A DNA stretch of 64,000 nt from Methanosarcina flavescens (GCF_001304615.2 NZ_CP032683.1:3100001-3164000), one strand, 5' to 3'; positions 9,715 to 19,318 are shown, counted from the first letter of the stretch. A program made the numbers and translations. The notes: a model not told the origin generated them from the sequence alone.

Positions 9715-10215
9715 ATGAAAGCACTTGTATTCGGAGCCGATGGTTTTGAAGATCTTGAACTTTTCTACCCTTATCACCGCCTGAAAGAAGAAGGAATTAC
9801 AACGCACGTAGCCTCAATGAAGAAGGGCCCGATAAAAGGAAAGCAGGGGTATGAGATCAACGCTGATGCCGCCTTTAAGGACATAAACCCTGCAGATTAC
9901 GATATTCTCGTAATTTCCGGAGGAAAAGGCCCCGAAAAAATGAGGCTTGACGAGAGCGCTCTTGAGATTGCAAGGCATTTTTTCAAAGAAAACAAACCTG
10001 TTGCTGCAATCTGCCACGGCCCTCAGGTTCTTATCTCCGCAGGCGTCATAAAAGGCAGGAAAGCAACCTGCTGGATAGGCATAAGGGATGATATTATAGC
10101 TGCAGGAGCACTCTATGAGGACAAAGAGGTTGTCATAGACGGTAATTTTGTATCCTCAAGAAGCCCTGCTGACCTTCACGCCTTTGGAAGAGAAATGATT
10201 AAACTGCTGAAGTAA
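9715..10215 (+). CDS. DJ-1/PfpI family protein
   Basis: The product is a 166-residue class I glutamine-amidotransferase-like protein. The nucleophile elbow is AAICHGPQ with Cys100 and His101. Glu12 sits in the GFEDLE motif, matching the conserved acidic residue beside the cysteine. PfpI/DJ-1 proteins have been described as proteases, chaperones or glyoxal-adduct deglycases. The sequence does not decide between these, so only the family is assigned. GGGGGAA lies directly upstream of the start. It is a single gene with no evident partners. Confidence 0.9.
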   Translation: MKALVFGADGFEDLELFYPYHRLKEEGITTHVASMKKGPIKGKQGYEINADAAFKDINPADYDILVISGGKGPEKMRLDESALEIARHFFKENKPVAAICHGPQVLISAGVIKGRKATCWIGIRDDIIAAGALYEDKEVVIDGNFVSSRSPADLHAFGREMIKLLK

Positions 10216-10314
10216 ATGTCAAAGTGTTAAGATAAATGGAAAAGAGGTTTTGAGAGTCAAAGCTTTAATTCCAGAATTTTGTTTTAAATTTTACATTTTT
10301 GCTATCCTTCTATA

Positions 10315-10475
10315 CCAAACCGTTGATCTGCAACCCTTTTACGAAAAGGCTTGACCGAAACTGTTGAACCGGTTTATCACCAACCGTTGCGCCGCTTGGC
10401 CACGCCGTTGCTCGGGGTTTTCGCTCAAGCCTTTTTTCAAAAGGCTTGTGATCAAACTTTTTCTTAAAAAACTCG
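10315..10475 (+). repeat. Dispersed intergenic hairpin repeat, copy A
   Basis: This is a mosaic of inverted repeats made of AAGGCTT-type and CAAACTTTTT-type stems around a core close to CCGGTTTATCACCAACCGTT. A 28-base block (10328-10355) is repeated exactly, in reverse orientation, at 61240-61267. The core and the GATCAAACTTTTT part recur at 13960-14078 and 61108-61290. The copy fills most of the gap before rio2. Confidence 0.75.
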
Positions 10476-10524
10476 GGAGGGGCAGTTATTATTTAAATAC
10501 CGTGGGTTATATTGTACTATCAGG

Positions 10525-11634
10525 ATGATAGACGAAGCGCTGAGGGTTTTTAAGGAGCTTGACTCAAAGGATTTCAGAATCCTTATTGGCATTGAAACCG
10601 GAATGAAGCATTTTGAATGGGTGCCAATTGAAGAGCTGAATAAGTACACCAGGCTGCCTTTTGAAAAGCTGGAGTACAGAATAAAGAAACTTGTCCGGAA
10701 TAAGCTTGTGGTAAGGACTACCCAGCCATATGAAGGTTATCAGATATACTTCGAAGGGTACGATGCTCTTGCTCTCAATGCTTTTGTCAAAAGGAAAAGT
10801 ATCAGTGCGATAGGGGATGAAATTGGAGTAGGAAAGGAATCAGTCATTTATGAAGCGATCCTGCCGCCCGAGCTTGCAATTGGAGAGCCTGTCCCGGTTG
10901 TGATCAAATTTCACAGAGAAGGCAGGACCAGTTTCAAACAGATAAAGAGGGTGCGTGAACATCTGGGAGACAGAGAGCATTTTTCCTGGATCTATGCAGC
11001 CCGGCTTGCCGCTCAGCGGGAGTACGACATCATGGTTATGCTGTATCCCAAAGTTTCAATCCCGAAGCCATTTGACCATAACAGGCATGCTGTAGTCATG
11101 GAACTTGCAAAGGGCAGCCTGCTCTCAAAAACGAAACTCCTTGACCCCGAATGGTACCTAGATGAAATCCTCAAGCAGGTGAAAATTACCTATTCCCTGG
11201 GAGTCATCCACGCCGATTTAAGTGAATATAATATCTTTGCTTCCGAAGATGGTGTCCAGCTTATCGACTGGCCACAGTATATCACTCTTGAACACCCTCA
11301 CGCTGACGAAATCCTCGAAAGGGACGTTTCAAATATACTGACTCACTTCTCCCGGAAGTACGAAATTAAAAGAGAGCTTGATGAAACAATCCGGGAGATT
11401 AAGAACCAGGCAGCCAGGAGCGCAGAGGGCGAAGAAGGCGAAGAAATTAGGGGTCTTAGTACTGTGGAGAAGCTTGATCTTGAAGAAGCCCAGGAAGAAG
11501 AAGCCTTTGAAGAGGATATTTTTCAGGATGAGGATTTTGAAGTCGAAAATTTCGAAGCAGAAGAATTTGAAGCTGAGGAATTCGAGGCTGAGGAAACTGA
11601 AGCCGAGGAAACTGAAACAAAAGATTTAAAATAA
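10525..11634 (+). CDS. rio2: Serine/threonine protein kinase Rio2
   Basis: This is an atypical kinase/ATPase required for maturation of the small ribosomal subunit in archaea and eukaryotes. The 369 residues have an N-terminal Rio2 winged helix (1-85), a nucleotide loop GDEIGVGKES (97-106), an invariant lysine in VVIKFH (Lys128), the catalytic loop IHADLSEYNI (Asp231, Asn236) and the metal-binding LIDWP (Asp248). After about residue 290 there is a very acidic tail with repeated five-residue units of the type FEAEE/TEAEE, built from near-identical 15-base repeats. Family members commonly lack such a long tail. The gene ends in a strong terminator-like hairpin. Confidence 0.95.
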   Translation: MIDEALRVFKELDSKDFRILIGIETGMKHFEWVPIEELNKYTRLPFEKLEYRIKKLVRNKLVVRTTQPYEGYQIYFEGYDALALNAFVKRKSISAIGDEIGVGKESVIYEAILPPELAIGEPVPVVIKFHREGRTSFKQIKRVREHLGDREHFSWIYAARLAAQREYDIMVMLYPKVSIPKPFDHNRHAVVMELAKGSLLSKTKLLDPEWYLDEILKQVKITYSLGVIHADLSEYNIFASEDGVQLIDWPQYITLEHPHADEILERDVSNILTHFSRKYEIKRELDETIREIKNQAARSAEGEEGEEIRGLSTVEKLDLEEAQEEEAFEEDIFQDEDFEVENFEAEEFEAEEFEAEETEAEETETKDLK

Positions 11635-11684
11635 CAGGACTACGAGAAAGCTGCCTCAAAAACAACTGAGTTGACGCTTATATC

Positions 11685-11709
11685 CCCTGAGCTAATGACT
11701 CAGGGTTTT
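11685..11709 (+). terminator. Hairpin and T-run downstream of rio2
   Basis: A perfect 7-bp stem, CCCTGAG (11685-11691) with CTCAGGG (11699-11705), is followed directly by TTTT, 50 bases after the rio2 stop. The rest of 11710-11939 is AT-rich and holds the promoter for the DUF460 gene, with a TATA-like stretch near 11876-11910. Confidence 0.6.
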
Positions 11710-11939
11710 ACGCCTCGCAATAAACCGATTTTGTTTTCATTAAAATTCAGATAAAAAAATAGATCTGAAGGCAGAGAATTCCAGAATGGGCAAATAGTAG
11801 AGAGTATAAGATTCCGACTATTTTTGTCTTCTGAGGAAGCGTGAAAATAACTTTAGGAATCAGATAAATAAATAGATTTATATAATAAAAACAAGTACAG
11901 TTAAATATATATTCTACAAAAAATAAAATATAGACGCTC

Positions 11940-13922
11940 ATGCAAAAAAGGATTATCTATGGGATTGATATTGCCCGGGGCTCTTCCAGGGCAAGGGAAC
12001 TTCCCAGATATGCACTTGCTATCCTAAAAGATGGTGAAGTTTCCCATCAAAGTATGCTCCGTCGCCAGAAGATCTTTAACATGATCCAGAAAGAAAGGCC
12101 GGAGATAATAGCTGTTGATAATATTTTCGAGCTTGCAGCCGATAGGAATGAGCTTCTTTCTCTTATGGAACGACTGCCTGAGGGAGTTAAACTTGTTCAG
12201 GTCACAGGTGGGCTGCATCCTGAACCGCTTGTCAGGCTTGCACGAAAACATGGTTTTTCTTTTGATCCCGAAAACCCGAATGAAGAAGCTGAAGCATGTG
12301 CCCGCCTTGCGGACATGGGAGTTGGGCATGAGGTTTCCCTTTTTGAAGACATCACAAAGATTAAAGTCAGCAGAGCCCGTTCCCTGGGAAGGGGAGGCTG
12401 GAGCCAGAATCGGTACCGTAGGAAGGTACACGGAGCTGTGCTGCAAAGGAGTAGAGAAATTGAAAATACCCTGAGAGATCTATCCAGGGAAAAAGGCATC
12501 AGGTTCGAAGCCGTAAATGTAAAAGGCTTCGGAGGCTATGTCAGGTCTGAATTCACTGTTTATGCAAAACGCGGAGAGATACCGATACACCCAATGGCAA
12601 GCAATGATGCTCAGGTAAGCGTAAGAAGCGTTGAACGCGATAAAATCCGGTATGTTCCTCTTAAACCGAAGAACTCGAGGCGTAAATTTACAATCGTGGG
12701 AATTGACCCCGGAACAACCGTAGGAATAGCCATCCTCTCACTTGACGGAGACCTTCTCTACTTGAAAAGCTTCAGAGGAATAGCACCTGATGAGGTGGTC
12801 AAACTTATTGCAGAATATGGAAAACCTGCAGTCATTGCCAGTGATGTAACTCCTATGCCGAGCTCGGTTGAGAAAATTAGAAGGAGTTTCAATGCTGTGC
12901 CTGCAAGTCCTGGGATCGAAGTTTCTGCCGAAGAAAAAATTGCACTTGGGAAGACCTTTGGCTACTCCAATGACCATGAAAGAGATGCACTGACTGCGGC
13001 TCTCCTTACTTACAGGAGTTACAAGAATATCTTTACCCGAATTGAAAAGAAAGCTCCGCAGAATGCCGATATCGAGCTGATAAAATTCCACGTAATCCAT
13101 GGAATTCCAATAGAGGCTGCAATTGAAAAAGTCCAGGCTTCAGGTGAGCCTGAGAAATCAAAGCCAAAAGAGCGTGCTGAAAAGCCAGAGGACAGGGCAA
13201 TTGATGAAACCCTCCTGAAAATGAGGGAAACTATCCAGCGGCAGAGCGAGCAGATTCAGAACCTGCAGGAATACCTTGAGGAATTAAAAGAAGAACTGAT
13301 CGCAAAAGACAGGAAAATCTCAAAACTTGAATCAAGGTTGAATAGCTTCAAAAAGGAAGCCTACAGCGAAATCCGGAAATCAAAAGAAATCCAGAACCGG
13401 GATGAGATCATTGAAAGCTTGAAAAAAGAAGTAAGCAAAAAAAGCAAAACTATAAAAGAGCTGCGGCGCAGAAGTAACAAACTGCGTAAAATCCAGAAGA
13501 TGGAAGTACGTGGAGAAGGTACGGCTGTCAAAGTTATTGCCGCTTTTACTAAGGAATCAATTGCCGAAACAAAGGAAAAATATGGGCTTAAGGCAGGCGA
13601 CGTCGTTTTCCTGGAAACCCCAAGCGGAGGCGGGGCTGCAACAGCCCAGATTCTTGTAGAAGCCGGAGTCCGTGCCGTACTTATCCCTGAGGACATTTCG
13701 CACGCAGCCAACGAGACCTTCTTCAAAGGGGACGTGCCGGTTTTAAAAGACATTCCGTTAGAAAGGGCCGAAGATTTTGCAATGGCTGATCCCGAAACTC
13801 TAAAAGCCGCAATCGCAGCCTGGGAAAAAGAAGCCGACGCAAAACGGCACAAAGCCAAACAGGACGAACTGCAAAGCCTCTTTGAAGAATATAAAAGTGA
13901 AAGGCGCAGGGGCCTTGTTTAG
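11940..13922 (+). CDS. DUF460 protein, predicted RNase H-fold nuclease with coiled coil
   Basis: The product is 660 residues and belongs to the archaeal DUF460 family (COG2433). An N-terminal region (1-130) is followed by a RuvC/YqgF-type RNase H fold around residues 240-360. In it, 'TIVGIDPGTTVGIAIL' supplies the first acidic residue and 'NDHERDALTAAL' the later acidic pair. A long coiled coil (about 410-525, E/K/R/L-rich) leads to a C-terminal domain with 'VFLETPSGGGAATAQ'. The family is predicted to act on structured nucleic acid but no reaction is established as far as I know. It starts at ATG 11940 without a clear ribosome binding site, which is common in archaea. Confidence 0.88.
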   Translation: MQKRIIYGIDIARGSSRARELPRYALAILKDGEVSHQSMLRRQKIFNMIQKERPEIIAVDNIFELAADRNELLSLMERLPEGVKLVQVTGGLHPEPLVRLARKHGFSFDPENPNEEAEACARLADMGVGHEVSLFEDITKIKVSRARSLGRGGWSQNRYRRKVHGAVLQRSREIENTLRDLSREKGIRFEAVNVKGFGGYVRSEFTVYAKRGEIPIHPMASNDAQVSVRSVERDKIRYVPLKPKNSRRKFTIVGIDPGTTVGIAILSLDGDLLYLKSFRGIAPDEVVKLIAEYGKPAVIASDVTPMPSSVEKIRRSFNAVPASPGIEVSAEEKIALGKTFGYSNDHERDALTAALLTYRSYKNIFTRIEKKAPQNADIELIKFHVIHGIPIEAAIEKVQASGEPEKSKPKERAEKPEDRAIDETLLKMRETIQRQSEQIQNLQEYLEELKEELIAKDRKISKLESRLNSFKKEAYSEIRKSKEIQNRDEIIESLKKEVSKKSKTIKELRRRSNKLRKIQKMEVRGEGTAVKVIAAFTKESIAETKEKYGLKAGDVVFLETPSGGGAATAQILVEAGVRAVLIPEDISHAANETFFKGDVPVLKDIPLERAEDFAMADPETLKAAIAAWEKEADAKRHKAKQDELQSLFEEYKSERRRGLV

Positions 13923-13959
13923 AGAGCCTCCTTTTAACCTCCAAGCCGTTAACCTAAAG

Positions 13960-14078
13960 CTGTTGTGCCGAAACCGTTGCGCCGGTTTATCACCAAGCGT
14001 TGCGCCGTTTGATCACGCTGTTTTAATTAAAGCATGGTTTTTGATCAAATTTTTTTCTAAAAAGTTTGTGATCAAACA
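13960..14078 (+). repeat. Dispersed intergenic hairpin repeat, copy B
   Basis: It contains the core GAAACCGTTGCGCCGGTT followed by TATCACCAAGCGTTGCGCC, then the palindromic TTTTTGATCAAATTTTTTC and AAAAAGTTTGTGATCAAA. The core is shared with copy C, and the GTGATCAAA end is shared with copy A. It fills the gap between the DUF460 and UPF0280 genes. Confidence 0.75.
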
Positions 14079-14123
14079 TATTTACGGCACCTTTTTTAAG
14101 TAATAAATTCTATCTGGGTCAAC

Positions 14124-14885
14124 ATGCCATATCCCGTAAAAAAGCCAGCTGAAGAACCTGACCATGCCCCGATTAAAGAGCATTTCCAGCTCAGGGAAAC
14201 CATAGTTACTATTGCGGCTGATGACCAGGCTCATATCGAAGCTGCAAAAGAAGCGATCCGCATCCACAGGGCAGCCCTTGAGACTTACATTCTTTCCGAT
14301 CCTTATTTTCGGCTTACTCTTGAGCCCTATGAATGCCCGAAAAATGCTCCTGAGATTGTAAAGAGAATGGTAAAAGCCGGAAACACTATGGGAATAGGTC
14401 CTATGAGTGCGGTTGCAGGTACGATTTCGGCGCTTGCAGTGGAAGCTATGGTTAATGCAGGAGCTAGGTACGCAATTGTTGATAATGGCGGAGATATTGC
14501 ACTTATTAACGACAGGCCTGTTGTGGTAGGGATCTATGCTGGACAATCCGCTATTAAAAATCTAGGTCTGATATTCGAGCCCCGACACTCGATTACAGGC
14601 GTATGCACTTCAGCCGGTACAGTTGGGCCCTCGATAAACTTTGGGATGGCGGATGCAGCGGCTGTGTTCTCGGACGACGTTTCCCTGGCAGATGCGGCTG
14701 CAACTGCTCTTGGAAATGAGGTGGGCATAGGCAAGGAATCCGTAGAGGCTTCTTTCAGAGCTGTGAAGGGAATTCCGGGAATAAGAGGGGCACTTGTGAT
14801 TCAGGGAGAATACATTGGCATGTGGGGTCAGTTACCAGAAATTACAAGGGCTGATATTAGGTATGAACATATAACTAAAGCGTAA
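14124..14885 (+). CDS. UPF0280 family protein (ApbE-related fold)
   Basis: The 253 residues match the archaeal UPF0280 family, distantly related to the ApbE flavin-transferase/FAD-binding fold. Typical features are '[18 protein letters not shown]' in the middle, '[12 protein letters not shown]' (about 111-122), '[20 protein letters not shown]' near 170-189, and the '[12 protein letters not shown]' block. The glycine-rich loop and conserved Asp/Gly residues are intact. No reaction is established. It follows DUF460 on the same strand, but a repeat-filled gap of about 200 bases argues against a tight operon. Confidence 0.9.
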   Translation: MPYPVKKPAEEPDHAPIKEHFQLRETIVTIAADDQAHIEAAKEAIRIHRAALETYILSDPYFRLTLEPYECPKNAPEIVKRMVKAGNTMGIGPMSAVAGTISALAVEAMVNAGARYAIVDNGGDIALINDRPVVVGIYAGQSAIKNLGLIFEPRHSITGVCTSAGTVGPSINFGMADAAAVFSDDVSLADAAATALGNEVGIGKESVEASFRAVKGIPGIRGALVIQGEYIGMWGQLPEITRADIRYEHITKA

Positions 14886-15229
14886 GTATTTTTAAAACAG
14901 GATACTCACATGAAATTTATCACGGCTTTTATATATTCAAAGCACTTTTTATTAGCTATGCATGTAGTAAAATGGCCTTTTAACTTGATTCTGCATGAAG
15001 CCAGGGCAAAAAACTAATACAATATCAGATTTATTTTTAAATAAATATTAAAATTATAAAGTATACCGACCCTGTTTTTGTACATATTCTAGGGAATATT
15101 CTGCTAATTTACCCTTTCTGCTATTTACTAGATATATCAGAAAAACTGTCTCATCTCAAAAACTAAATTACATACTAGCAATTAAATAAATATTTAAAGG
15201 TTATCATTAATTGTGGGGAAAGATATAGA
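14886..15229. other. AT-rich upstream region of the sensor kinase
   Basis: No gene seen. Several TATA-like stretches occur (about 15030-15060 and 15180-15205). GTGGGGAAAG just before ATG 15230 can serve as ribosome binding site. Confidence 0.4.
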
Positions 15230-15481
15230 ATGAGTGAAAAACTGAGAAGATCCGGTATTGATATCATTGGAGATCTGCCCTGGGGAGCACATTTTTGTCA
15301 ATTCTATCGGACAAAGGATGATTTGACGGAAGTACTTATTCCCTATTTTAAAGCAGGACTGGAGAGTAATGAACTTTGCCTGTGGATCACAGCATATCCG
15401 CTGCGTGCTGAAGAAGCAGAAGAAGCCTTAAGGAAAGCTGTCCCTGACTTTGATGTTTATCTCAAAAATGGCCAGATATAA
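15230..15481 (+). CDS. MEDS-domain fragment: N-terminal part of a sensor kinase cut by an in-frame UAA
   Basis: The 83 residues form the first half of a MEDS domain (named from methanogen and DcmR sensors): 'GIDIIGDLPWGAHFCQFY', 'LIPYFKAGLESNELCLWIT', 'EEALRKAVPDFDVYLKNGQI'. The frame then meets TAA at 15479-15481. It continues in the same frame with IIPYTYWYVKENILDSERAL, the exact second half of the domain. Comparable MEDS domains read 'GQIEIIPYT', so the stop replaces a Glu codon (GAA to TAA). UAA is not the pyrrolysine codon, so readthrough as Pyl is not an explanation. The gene is either a recent pseudogene, a split gene or affected by a sequence error. Confidence 0.75.
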   Translation: MSEKLRRSGIDIIGDLPWGAHFCQFYRTKDDLTEVLIPYFKAGLESNELCLWITAYPLRAEEAEEALRKAVPDFDVYLKNGQI

Positions 15482-15592
15482 ATTATTCCCTACACTTACT
15501 GGTATGTAAAAGAAAATATTCTTGACTCGGAGAGAGCTTTAAATGGCTGGATTGAAAAACTCAGTCAAGCCCAGGAAAATGGCTATGAAGGA

Positions 15593-18427
15593 GTGAGATT
15601 TAGCTGGAGCTTTTCCTGGCTAAAAAAGGAGGATTGGGGAAATTTTGTTAATTATGAGAGAAAAGCGAATGATGTTGTTAGCAACTACCGTATAATATCT
15701 TTATGTACCTATTCTCTTGATGCACACGATGTAACAGAAGCCTTAGATATTGCCACAAACCACCAGTTCAGTCTGGTTAAAAAGGAAGGAAAATGGGAGC
15801 AGGTAGATAACTCCGGGAGGAAAAATCTCAACTGGCATAAAAGAATCGAGAAGACTCCTCCCCAGAACAAGCAGAGTATCAGGTTGAAGCCGGCAAATAT
15901 GCTCTCACATGATAGGGAGACGATAAACCTGGAGTTTGCCGATATTATTGATATCCAGGCTATACAGTCTCTTATGGAGGATTTCTATAAGCTTGCTCAC
16001 ATTCCCATCAGTCTGAACGATCTCAAAGGCAATGTTCTGGTAAGTGTCGGATGGCAGGACATCTGCACGAAATTCCACAGAGTTCATTCTGAAACCTGCA
16101 AGCACTGCACGGAAAGCGACACAAAACTGTCTTCAGGAGTTTTTCCTGGCGAGTTTAAGATGTACAAGTGCAAGAACAACATGTGGGATATAGTGACTCC
16201 CATTATGGTAGGCGACCAGCATGTCGGTTATATCTTCTCAGGGCAATTCTTTTTTGAGGACGAGCCTCTTGACTATGAACTTTTCCGATCTCAGGCCAGA
16301 AAATACGGCTTCAATGAGGAAGAATACCTTGCAGCGCTTGAGAAAGTCCCACGGTTGAGCAGGGAAGCCGTGAACACAGGCATGTCCTTCCTCATGACGT
16401 TTGCCAATATGATCTCGCAGCTAAGCTATAACAATATAAAGCTAGCCAAATTGCTGGCTGAACGCAGTAAACTTGTTGACGCACTGCAGGAGAGTGAGAA
16501 ACGTGAGCGGACTCGCTCAGATGAGCTGTCAGTATTACTGGATACTGTCCCTGTAGCTGTGTATATTACACACGATCCCCAGGCACTTAAGATAACTGGC
16601 AACCGGCTCTCATATGAGTGGTTACGGATTCCTGTGGGTACAAATTTCTCCAAGTCCGCTCCTGAAGGAGAGAGACCCGAGATGTTTAAGCTATTCAAGA
16701 ATGGGGTGGAGATCCAACCAGAAAAAATGCCGTCGCAGATGGCAGCTACAGGCATAGAGGTAGACAACTGCGAGCTGGATATCGTATCTTCTGACGGCAA
16801 AACACGGCACGTATTGGGCAATGCCAGGCCTCTGCGTGACGAACAGGGAAACCTGCGCGGATCAATTTCTGCATTTATAGATATTACAGAACGTAAAAAA
16901 GCAGAAGAAGCACTGGTTAGAAGTGAGAACGAGTTCCGAACGCTGGCTGAGAATTCCCCTGACGTGATTGCTCGCTATGATAGACAAAAGCGCTACATAT
17001 ATGTTAATCCTGCTGCTGCAGAACCTGTTGGTTACCTTCCGGAAGAAATCATGGGAAAAACCAGCAGTGAACTGGGAATGGACCCTGAGATAGTAAAGTT
17101 CTGGGAAAAGCATATTGAAAATGTTTTCATTACAGGTAAACCTGAAGAAATCGAATCCCGATATAAATCACCTGATGGAAAAAAATATTATTTTAATACC
17201 AGAATAGTACCCGAGTTTATTGACGGTGAGGTGATATCAGCTCTTGCTATCTCACGGGATATTACAGATATAAAAAAAGCAGAGATCGGGTTGAAAGAAA
17301 CACTTGATAATCTGGAAAAATTAGTTGAAAAAAGGACTGAAGAACTTGAGAAAGCTTATATTTCGTTAAAAGAAAGTGAAAAAGGTCTTGCTGAAGCTCA
17401 AATGATGGCTCATATAGGAAGCTGGGAATGGAATATTAAGACTGATAAAGCATACTGGTCTGAGGAGATGTATCGTATATTCGGGCGAGATCCTAAAAAA
17501 CTGGCACCGTCTTATAATGAGTATCTAAGTTATATACATCCCGATGATCGAGATTATGTGGATAATACCCTTAAAGAAGCCGTAAGTTCAAGACTTCACG
17601 GTATTGAGTACAGGATTGCCCAGGACAACGGAGAAGAAAGGATAGTCCAGACTCAGTCTGAAGTTATTTTCGATGAAAAAAATACTCCCATTAAAGTAAA
17701 AGGAATAGTTCAGGATATTACTGAACGCAAAAAAGCCGAAAAAGCTCTTTTAAGCCTTGAAATTGCCCGCAAAAAGGAGATTCATCACAGGATTAAAAAT
17801 AACCTGCAGGTGATCTCTTCTCTCCTGGATCTTCAGGCTGAAAATCTCAGTAACAGGAAATGCGTTGAAGAATCTGATGTCCTTAACGCTTTTCAGGAAA
17901 GTCAGGACAGAATAATGTCTATTGCCCTGATTCATGAAGAGTTGCATGAAGGTGGAGGAGACAATACACTGTATTTTTCACAGTATCTTGAAAAGCTCGT
18001 TGAGAATCTTTTCCAGACATACAGCCTTGGGAATGCCGATATTAACTTAAAGATGGATCTTGAAGACAATATCTTCTTTGACATGGATATTGCTGTCCCA
18101 CTGGGAATAATTGTCAATGAGCTTGTCTCTAATTCGTTAAAATATGCATTTCCAGACAGGAATAGAGGAGAAATTCGGATTATATTATTCAAAGAAGAAA
18201 AAGCCGAAAATTCAGCAGATAATAATGATAAAGAAATTACTGGAAAAGGTGCAGAGTATACCCTGATTATCTCAGATAACGGAGTGGGCATTCCTGAAGA
18301 GATTTGTTTGGAAAATTCGGATACTCTTGGTCTACAACTTGTAAATATTCTTGTAGATCAGTTAAACGGTGAAATCGAGTTAAAAAGGAATAATGGTACG
18401 GAATTTGACATAAAAATAAAGGTATAG
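15593..18427 (+). CDS. Sensor histidine kinase: MEDS (C-terminal half), PocR, PAS repeats, HisKA_2, HATPase
   Basis: This is the rest of the protein begun at 15230, in the same frame. If translated alone the only early start is a GTG at 15593, with poor spacing to any ribosome binding site. Domains by residue from that GTG: end of MEDS (1-80); PocR ligand domain (about 103-285) with cysteines in 'CKHCTESD' and 'MYKCKNN'; three PAS domains (about 305-440, 445-565, 595-715) each ending in 'DITERKKAE' or a variant; HisKA_2 with EIHHRIKNNLQVISSL (His732 the likely phosphoacceptor); and HATPase_c (about 835-944) with 'NELVSNSLKYAF' and 'DNGVGIP'. There are no membrane segments, so it is a cytoplasmic sensor. 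No response regulator is adjacent. Confidence 0.88.
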   Translation: MRFSWSFSWLKKEDWGNFVNYERKANDVVSNYRIISLCTYSLDAHDVTEALDIATNHQFSLVKKEGKWEQVDNSGRKNLNWHKRIEKTPPQNKQSIRLKPANMLSHDRETINLEFADIIDIQAIQSLMEDFYKLAHIPISLNDLKGNVLVSVGWQDICTKFHRVHSETCKHCTESDTKLSSGVFPGEFKMYKCKNNMWDIVTPIMVGDQHVGYIFSGQFFFEDEPLDYELFRSQARKYGFNEEEYLAALEKVPRLSREAVNTGMSFLMTFANMISQLSYNNIKLAKLLAERSKLVDALQESEKRERTRSDELSVLLDTVPVAVYITHDPQALKITGNRLSYEWLRIPVGTNFSKSAPEGERPEMFKLFKNGVEIQPEKMPSQMAATGIEVDNCELDIVSSDGKTRHVLGNARPLRDEQGNLRGSISAFIDITERKKAEEALVRSENEFRTLAENSPDVIARYDRQKRYIYVNPAAAEPVGYLPEEIMGKTSSELGMDPEIVKFWEKHIENVFITGKPEEIESRYKSPDGKKYYFNTRIVPEFIDGEVISALAISRDITDIKKAEIGLKETLDNLEKLVEKRTEELEKAYISLKESEKGLAEAQMMAHIGSWEWNIKTDKAYWSEEMYRIFGRDPKKLAPSYNEYLSYIHPDDRDYVDNTLKEAVSSRLHGIEYRIAQDNGEERIVQTQSEVIFDEKNTPIKVKGIVQDITERKKAEKALLSLEIARKKEIHHRIKNNLQVISSLLDLQAENLSNRKCVEESDVLNAFQESQDRIMSIALIHEELHEGGGDNTLYFSQYLEKLVENLFQTYSLGNADINLKMDLEDNIFFDMDIAVPLGIIVNELVSNSLKYAFPDRNRGEIRIILFKEEKAENSADNNDKEITGKGAEYTLIISDNGVGIPEEICLENSDTLGLQLVNILVDQLNGEIELKRNNGTEFDIKIKV

Positions 18428-18642
18428 AAATGATAAGTGTTTTTCTATTACTTTGCAATCCCGAATGATCTTCTCAGCGCCTGGCAGCTATAGAATTTAA
18501 AAGGCTAAGTCTAAGAAAGCTGTACTGTAGTTCCAAAATAGATTTATGTTATTCGTACAGTAATTTACAGATAGAGAAAAAAATACAGATAACATTGACA
18601 AGGGATGAGCCTGGCATGGGATCAGTAGAAAAAGGTGAAACT

Positions 18643-19224
18643 TTGAAAGCTCTGGTTATTATAGATATGACTAACGATTTTGTCTATGACACATACGATT
18701 ATGAAGGGACGTTATATGAGGGAAAACTTGTAGCCCCGATGGGAAAAGCGATCGTTGACAATATAGCCAAGCTGGTAATAAAAGTAGTAAAAGGGGGAAC
18801 AGTCAGCGTCTTCAGGCTTCCGAAAGATCATGCCAGCGCCTTTATGAATCCCGAACTCGAACTGAAAATTGCAGAGCTTGGAATCAATGAAGTCTTCATA
18901 ACAGGTCTGGTTGAGGAAGTCTGCATATACATTAACAGCATGGGTTTCCTTGAAAGGGGTTTTAAAACAAATATCGTAAAAGGGTGTACAGCACCTTTCA
19001 ATAAAGAAAAAGGGAGAGAAGCCTTCAGGGAACTTACGGAATGCGGTGCAAAAATGGTTGATGATATTCCGGACGACATAAAAGTTATACTGCTTCTCGA
19101 AGACGAGCACGACGAAAACTCTGAAGAAATAAAATCAGGAGCCTGGCCGCCCCATAATATGAAAGGGACACCAGGTGCCCTGACCGTGAAAACGATCAGG
19201 GACGCACTTGAGGAAAGGATATAA
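18643..19224 (+). CDS. Isochorismatase-fold hydrolase with relocated metal-site segment
   Basis: The product resembles nicotinamidase/isochorismatase enzymes. From TTG 18643 (AAGGTGA upstream; family members begin 'MKALVIIDM') it has 193 residues; an in-frame ATG at 18616 and TTG at 18595 are alternatives. The catalytic triad is present: Asp8 in IIDMTNDF, Lys61 in FRLPKDHASAF and Cys94 in TGLVEEVCIY. The block that binds metal in the family, D-x-H followed by WPPH..KGTPGA, normally sits between the Asp and the Lys. Here it is absent from that place and found at the C-terminus (LLEDEHDEN 151-159, WPPHNMKGTPGA 168-179). Substrate unknown; nicotinamide is one possibility. Confidence 0.8.
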   Translation: MKALVIIDMTNDFVYDTYDYEGTLYEGKLVAPMGKAIVDNIAKLVIKVVKGGTVSVFRLPKDHASAFMNPELELKIAELGINEVFITGLVEEVCIYINSMGFLERGFKTNIVKGCTAPFNKEKGREAFRELTECGAKMVDDIPDDIKVILLLEDEHDENSEEIKSGAWPPHNMKGTPGALTVKTIRDALEERI

Positions 19225-19318
19225 GAGCAATAAAGCCCTTACTGGCTTCTTCTCATTTCTCTTTATACTTTTTCTTCGTATCCGAGTTACCATTTCTTTA
19301 AATATAATTTTTTCAGGC

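Noticed and set aside
15479-15481. Stop codon read as pyrrolysine in the sensor kinase
   Set aside because: The codon is UAA. Pyrrolysine uses UAG, so this cannot explain the interruption.
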